A stretch of 64,000 nt of DNA from Orientallactaga sibirica (lineage: Eukaryota; Chordata; Mammalia; Rodentia; Dipodidae). The notes under the pieces were generated by a model that had not been told where the DNA came from, searched no databases, and saw only the letters and a list, made by a program, of their open reading frames with translations. Made by a program: the position numbers and the translations under genes. This document shows positions 58,070 to 64,000 of the stretch, in pieces (positions within the stretch are counted from its first letter, which is position 1; each line of letters starts with the position of its first letter). Location of the stretch: positions 3,224,001-3,288,000 of the forward strand of contig JAEOAD010000005.1 in NCBI GenBank assembly GCA_036365145.1. Reading direction: 5' to 3'.

Positions 58070-58385
58070 TGTGTCGGGTTTGAATGTAAAATGTGTCCCA
58101 TAAGCTCATGTGTCTGGATACAGTAGAGGTGCTGCTCAGGAAGGTTGTGGAACCTCAGGAGGGGGAGTCTTGCTGGAGGAAGTGTGGCATGGAGAGGAGA
58201 TGGGCCTTGAGATGTCACAGCATGGTCCCCCATTCTGCCTTCCCTCTTTTCCTGCCCGTGGATGCTGACTTTATCTTCCCCACCATGACACTTCCTCAGG
58301 ACACCATCAGCTGAGTTAAACCCTTTTCCTTCTATAAGTTGCTTCTGGCTGAGAGTTTGTTCATAACAAAAGAAAGTGATGCATT
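58070..58385 (+). repeat. MaLR-like LTR repeat
   Basis: GTCGGGTTTGAATGTAAAATG head and the terminal CCTTTTCCTTCTATAAGTTG and CATAACAAAAGAAAGTGATG block. Confidence 0.65.
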
Positions 58386-59789
58386 TGGGTCCTAACTGAA
58401 ATTGTTATATTTTTCAGAACATTATTCTTTTCTCCTTATTTTAAATGTTTTCCCCATAAACCTTTCAGGTTCTCAGTTCCCAAATTTGAGTCATATACTC
58501 CTACCTGCTTCATCACTGTTTGTGTGCAGATGACTTGAACTCTAAAACATATCTTGTATCTGCTTCTTCCTCTTTAGTTCCGCTGACACTTCTCTAGTCT
58601 ATGCCCCTATTAGATTCACCAAGGGTGATGCTCTCCCACGCTCCAGCCATGCTACTGTGTTCCAGCACAACCACCACTGTCACATGCCAGACCTGGTCAT
58701 TTCACTTTCTGTGGGAAACGTCACTGACTCCTTTTATTTTACAAAGGAAAGCCCGAGGATCCCTAGCCACATAGTATTCTATGTTTTTCATTGTCGCAAT
58801 ATTCCTTTTTCTATTAATAGGCCCTTATAACTTTGAATCCCAGCAGGTCTTGTTATGCTGAATGCTGAACTCCACATCAAAGGAATCTATGCACATGTCA
58901 AATCTTTTGCATTACACAAAAAGAATTATGGTAGTAAATCTATTTCTGACTCACTCTTTTCTCTTTATAGAAGTTAGAATAATCAATGGCATTGGTTAAG
59001 TAATAAATATTGAAGTATTGATTCAAAAAGTAAATATTTATGTGGAAATAATGAAAAATGTAGTTAGTAACAAAATGCTAATATTGATTATCCCAATTGT
59101 GGCAACAGTTGAATGGTCTATTATCTATGTAGTTGATTTCTACAGTGAACATATTGAAATTTGGTTTTGACTTAAAATGCACCTGTAATAAATTATAAAA
59201 ATTTCTGCATGAAAAATAGAAAAAGTCTGTTAAGGAGAGGAAATACCTTTGGGAACACTCTTAAAGTGCATCTGTCATGAGCATGTTTATGGAGCCAGAT
59301 AGAAATCTTGATCATTTCCTCATCTTTCCTTCTCAAGTATTGAAATGCATTTATTACAGGTTCATTTTCTCCATCCACTAAGAAATTACAGGGCAGGAAA
59401 ATGTTTGAAACAAATGAAGTGTACTTCTGAGCAAGAGGGAAAGAAAGCCGACTCTCCTGAGAGGACAGGAATTCCAGAACTGGACAAACCCACATTTTCC
59501 ATGAGAATTGAACTTTTATAGAATGGGAAAGCCAGCCCAACCTGACTGTATGATTGTCAGCTTGTGTAAAGGTGACTGGTCTGACTGGTTCACAGTGCAT
59601 CTGGTATTGGACAGGTCCCAGGAAGCTTGCCAAACCAGCCAACCACAAGGCAGCCCACCTGAGAGAATCTTCATCCAGCCAGGAAGAGGAAGATGGAGTC
59701 ACCACCTCCGTCACTATTTGGGACTATCAAGGGTGTCTTTTTCTTATTGTGCCTAGCCAAGGGGACTGGCTCCTATAATGTTTCAGGTT
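58386..59789. other. Intergenic, no recognised gene
   Basis: Contains the window's longest unassigned frame, 173 codons at 59,193-59,714 (-), described in the findings. No known domain was seen. Confidence 0.4.
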
Positions 59790-60307
59790 TAGGAAAAATC
59801 AAGGTTAGAGGAAGCCAACTATAAATGGTCATCATAACTCAGACGTCACATGTTCTCTCTTATATGTGGAACCTACCTACAAATGATTGGACTTCTATGT
59901 GAGTTAAAAAAAAAAAAAACTCAGTAGCAGAGGCCAGTAAGCTAGAAAGGGGATATAAAGGGAATAGAAAGGGAAGGGGGGGGGCTTAATAGGATGGTAT
60001 TGTATACATGTAAGTAGAAGAACAGATTAATAGGGGTGGAAAGGCCTAAGTGATGTCAAGGGAAGAGACTGAGTAAAGGAAAGCTGGGGGGAAGGGATAA
60101 TCAAAATCTTAGAGGGTATGAATAAGTCATATGGAAACCTACTTTTGTGGACAGTGGAACAACCAGAAGCCATAGATTGTTATTAGAAAACTTTCAGTGC
60201 CAGGGAAGGGATTCCTTCCAGTGAACTGTTGGTCAGGGAGGTCCCTGATGCCCCCAAAGCATTACAGGCCATTGCTGAGGTTCTTGGTTTCCCACCAGGA
60301 ATAGATA

Positions 60308-60655
60308 GTGTGGCAATTTGAATAGATGGCCCCAAATATATTATTATTATTATTTTTGATGGAGGAAAGGGTTTATTTTGGCTTATACACTCAAGTGTAA
60401 GCCCCATGATTGCAGAGGAAAACATGGCATGAGCAGAAGCTGGACATCACCCCCTGGCCAATATCAGGTGGGCAACAGCAGCAGGGGAATGTGCCAAACA
60501 CTGGCAAGGGGAAGCTGGCTATAACACCCATAAGACCACCCCAAACAGTATACCACCTCCAGAAGGCTCCAGTTCCCAAATGTCACCAGTTGGGGACCAA
60601 GCATTTGGAACACCTAAGTTTAAGAGGGACATCTGACTCAAACCACCACACCTGT
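60308..60655. repeat. Head-to-head LTR-like fragments
   Basis: A short plus-oriented head (GTGGCAATTTGAATAGATGG) joins a reversed MaLR-like body ending ACTCAAACCACCACACC. Confidence 0.55.
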
Positions 60656-60666
60656 CCAGCAGCCAG

Positions 60667-60817
60667 CCCCCCCCCCCCTTTTGAGGTAGGGTCTCACTCT
60701 AGCCAGGCCGACCTGTAATTCATGAAGAGGTCTCAGGGTGGCCTTGAACTCACGGTGATCCTCCTACCTTTGCCTCCCAAGTGCTGGGATTAAAGGAGTA
60801 TGCTACCACGCCCAGCT
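60667..60817 (-). mobile_element. B1-type SINE, reverse orientation
   Basis: A C run leads into TTTTGAGGTAGGGTCTCAC; the copy ends CTACCACGCCCAGC. Confidence 0.93.
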
Positions 60818-61837
60818 TCAGTCCCTCTTTTTATGGACAATTTGCATATATGTAAATAATGTAATTTGATCATAATACTCTCCCATTACCTTCTCTTTTA
60901 TTATTTTGTTTATATTATTCTAGTTTTACATTCATATTGGTGACTCCATTATCCTCCTCCCTGTCCTCCCCCCCAAAGGGACCCCATCAATGGGGAATAT
61001 GGGCCTTGCACTGTGGGGGTAGTACAAAAAAGACCAGACAATAGGGAGGGTGGGATGGGGGGAGGGAAAAGGTTGGGAGGGAGGAGAGGGTGGGAGGGAG
61101 CGTAAGGAGGGGGACACAAATAGGGACCCAAAAGGGAATGGTACTATAAAATGCTGACCGACAGGCTAAAACATTGGTCCTTCAGCAGGCCCACAGAGGG
61201 AACACCTGAACCACAGGGAACTGGAGACCAACCTTAATCTTTTCCTGTTTCTCTCTCTCCCTATCCCTCTCTCTCTCCTCTCTATACTCACTTTCTCTTT
61301 TATATTACCTATCTTTTTCTTCTTCTACCTTCCTTGGCACTGACTTATAGCTCCCAGTATCAGCACAGGGTTAACTTTCACGATGAGCTGTTGATCCGAG
61401 AGACCTACAAGGTTTCCAAAAAAAGACAGATTTCTGTCAGAGTTCTTGATGACCCACCAAAGGTTAAGGGTTAGACCCTACTGTCAAAGACAGAATAAGC
61501 TGGTGAGACAAAACATGGAGAGACCTGGTCAGAATCTGGAAGAGAGTCAGTCCCCAGACAGTTAGCTAGTCTAGTGCCAGAGGGTGCCACACAAGTGACT
61601 GTGGGAACATGACTGACATCTGTCCAAACAACTCTCAGTTTCAGCTACCCAGCAGGAAAAAAACATGACACAATGCTCAAACATTACACCAGAAAAAGGC
61701 TGAATTCCTACTAAGCCAGATATCCAGAGACACAGAGGCTCCCAAAACCTCATCACTGAAGTAGAACTAAAATGATCCCAATGTGGCTCAGGGAAATTTG
61801 CTGAAGAGGGGGCGGATTGAGTGTTAGAGCCACAAGT

Positions 61838-62014
61838 TGGGTCATTATTCAGTGTTTTATTTATTCAGTGTTTGTAGTTTGGATCTGCAGCCACCTGGCT
61901 GGAGGAGGTGTCACTGGGTGGATCTTAAGGTCCAGCCCTCAGGTGTTGTGGTGGATTTGAGATTCCAATCTAAAGATATGCAAAGTGCTTGAGTTCCTAA
62001 AGTGTGCTGTGTGG

Positions 62015-62048
<34 letters not shown>

Positions 62049-62176
62049 GCTTGGGCATCTTCTTCTGCTATTATGGAACTTCCCCTGGATGTGTAAGTTT
62101 CAATAAATATCCCTTCCTCCATAACTGTGCCTGGTGGGGAAGTTCATGTGAGGGAACCTGAAGCTGTCTGCTATGG
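61838..62176 (+). repeat. LTR-like element related to 26,020-26,372
   Basis: Shares GCAGCCACCTGGCTGGAGG, GGAACTTCCCCTGGATGTG and CCCTTCCTCCATAACTGTG with the complete copy at 26 kb, with a (TC)n expansion inside. Confidence 0.75.
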
Positions 62177-63029
62177 ATGGTAAGACCCTATTGCTGAAGA
62201 GTCCACATACTTAAGCTGTCAGGACACTGAGAAATCCTGCTGGGACCTGAGCTGAAAACCTCCTTCATGTAGACCAGCTGACAGAAAGCTGGAACAAAGC
62301 TATGCTGCAGGCAGTTTAATGGGAGAAAGAGAAATCACCAACGGAGATACTCAACAGTGGACACTGCAAGCCTTAAATTTGGCCAGCCAGGCCAAATGAG
62401 CCAATGAGTACAATAGTGGCATGTCTGTTATTAGACTGGAGGTTCACTCCACGGGAGGGAATACATGCCTAATACTGAAAACCTATGACAGGGTAGTCAG
62501 GAGCCCTAGGGGTGTAATATATACTATGTTCACCAAACTGCCCAGTAAGCACTTCTCTTAATGTTCATACCCATATATTAATGCTACTTTTTCTTTTGGT
62601 TAGAGAAGCTCCTCTTTTCAGATGGCAGTGACCTTGAGATGACTCAGAAGGCACCATGGTGCTGAGAAGAAGTGACAGAGGAGTGTTCAGCACTGAGACA
62701 TCTTGATCACACCTTCCAAGGCTCAGGGTCCATTGCGGAAGAGGTGGTGGGAAGAATGTAAGAGCCAAAGGAAGGGCAGGACTCCTTACAACGTGCTCCT
62801 CCAAATACCAAATGGCCTTGATATCCAAGACCTCACAGTGCCTGACACTACCTATACAAGACCATCATAAAAGGAGGAAAAAATGATGACATCAAAATAA
62901 AATAGAGACTGATTAAGAGGGGAAGACTCATGATAGAGAGTGGAGTTGCAAAGAGGAGAGTGGGGGGTAGGGAGGCAATTACCATGGGTAATTGTCTATA
63001 ATTATGGAAGTTGTCAATAATAAAAAAAT

Positions 63030-63298
63030 CAAGCTGGAAAGAAAAGAATGTTGTATTAAAAACAATGATGAATAGAAGCAAATGAAATTCTAAAAGATGA
63101 CTCTGGAGTGAAGGTTAAAGATGGATCTAAGAGACGGATTTCCTTTTAACCTTAGTTAAGGAAAAGAGTGATTCTTTACGATGTACAGCATTCTAAGGAA
63201 AGGTCTGAAAAATGTCTTTTTGATAGGATTCATGTTTTTGAGCACATACCAAAGCATGTAAGACTGACCCAGTCGTTTCTGTAATTTAAAAAGAAGAA
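63030..63298. other. Intergenic, no recognised feature
   Basis: Short unique stretch between the L1 end and a SINE. Confidence 0.5.
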
Positions 63299-63478
63299 AG
63301 GGCTAGAGAGATGGCTCAGCAGTTATTTTGCTTACCTGCAAAGCCTAATGACCTGGGTTCAGTTCCCTAGTACCCACATCAGCCAGATGCACAAGGTTTG
63401 CAGTGGCCAGGCCTGGGTGCCCATTCTTTCTTCTCGCTCTCATTTCCATGCAAATAAATAAATTTTTTTTTTTCAAAA
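63299..63478 (+). mobile_element. tRNA-derived SINE, internally shortened
   Basis: GGGCTAGAGAGATGGCTCAG head; the segment between GATGCACAAGG and TTTGCAGTGGCC is deleted; AAATAAATAAATTTT tail. Confidence 0.92.
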
Positions 63479-64000
63479 AAAGAAGGAAGTGTTCTGAAGA
63501 GTTGTTGGATTGTTTTCCCCTTAAATTGAATCTTGATTACCTAGAATGATCCTTTTAAAACAAATAGACAAGTTTGATATTATATTAACATGAGAACGGA
63601 AACTCTTAGCTTTCCTACCACTGCTTGCTGGAAGCTGTACTTGGTCCTGTAATGATTAGCACTGCTGCCTCAGGGGAGAATGAGAAGCTAGATGGATCAA
63701 TATCTGGAGAGGAAGCTCTTGGGTAAAAACAAAAACCATAGCTGTGATATTCAGGATTGTTTTTCCATCTGGGGAATCTTTAACCACTGGAGTCACATTC
63801 CAGGAAATAGCTTATGCCACTCCTGAATGCCAGGGGTTACCAGTGTTGCTCCATTGATTGCCCAAGGCTGTGGTCACCCTTGGAGGTAACAAACACCCCT
63901 AAGCCAGGGATCTTCATATCACTGGGATTGGTTTTCCTCTTTTCCCCAATATGATATTTGAGAGGAACAAAACAATTTTTTAGCCTCTGTCAAGAAAGGA
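63479..64000. other. Intergenic to the window edge
   Basis: Unique sequence; nothing recognised. Confidence 0.5.

Larger units (their letters stand above)
59790..63029 (+). mobile_element. LINE-1 3'-end complex with nested insertions
   Basis: 59,790-60,307 carries L1 3'-UTR-like words (CTCTCTTATATGTGGAACC, AGTAGCAGAGGCCAGTAAG). The end at 62,940-63,029 carries GGGAGGCAATTACCATGGG, GTTGTCAATAATAAAAAAA, the typical L1 terminus. Between them are inserted an LTR-like pair and B1 (60,308-60,817), a further repeat also found at 6.7 kb, and an LTR at 61,838-62,176. No intact ORF2 is present. Confidence 0.6.

Overview
The window is a piece of a rodent nuclear genome. It is dominated by interspersed repeats: about 20 copies of a tRNA-derived, B2-superfamily-like SINE and about 18 copies of a B1-type (7SL-derived) SINE. 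The tRNA-type SINE, with its CT-rich 3' part and AAATAAATAAA tail, looks like the DIP family of jerboas and relatives (Dipodidae). That lineage call rests on recalled family appearance and is moderately confident.

Only one real gene is recognised. On the minus strand, inside a CpG island at about 11.6-13.37 kb, an ATG opens 12 codons plus one base reading MFARKQSGAAPF-G and then a textbook GTGAGT splice donor. This is the N-terminus of delta-catenin (Ctnnd2), identical as I recall it to the mouse protein. The gene is therefore read right to left: 12,149-12,185 is the coding part of exon 1, 12,186 to about 13,350 is 5' UTR and promoter, 1-12,148 is the start of intron 1, and everything right of about 13.4 kb is upstream intergenic DNA, which in other mammals is a gene desert. 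No further exon was recognised; most listed ORFs are short, cross SINEs, or are chance frames in the GC-rich island.

The accessory content is the transposon landscape. A young, deleted class II (beta-like) endogenous retrovirus at 18,565-22,144 has two near-identical LTR heads, an expanded GTGA-type minisatellite inside each LTR, a putative primer-binding site, a duplicated leader, a broken Gag matrix remnant, a broken Env transmembrane remnant and a polypurine tract. Just to its right is an 800-bp tandem duplication without visible differences except an A-tract (22,834-24,430). L1 remains include an antisense ORF2 segment (26.58-27.25 kb) and a 3'-end complex (about 59.8-63.03 kb). Old MaLR/MLT1-like LTRs lie at 29.5-31.7, 37.0, 39.5 and 54.45 kb, and many show nested insertions with readable target-site duplications.

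No undescribed biological system in the sense of a multi-gene locus was found. The most useful observations are the Ctnnd2 promoter architecture (weak start context, an upstream ORF, an AT-rich insert in the leader, G-quadruplex potential in the sense strand), a CTCF-like core carried by a SINE in intron 1, the structure of the retrovirus, and the recent tandem duplication.
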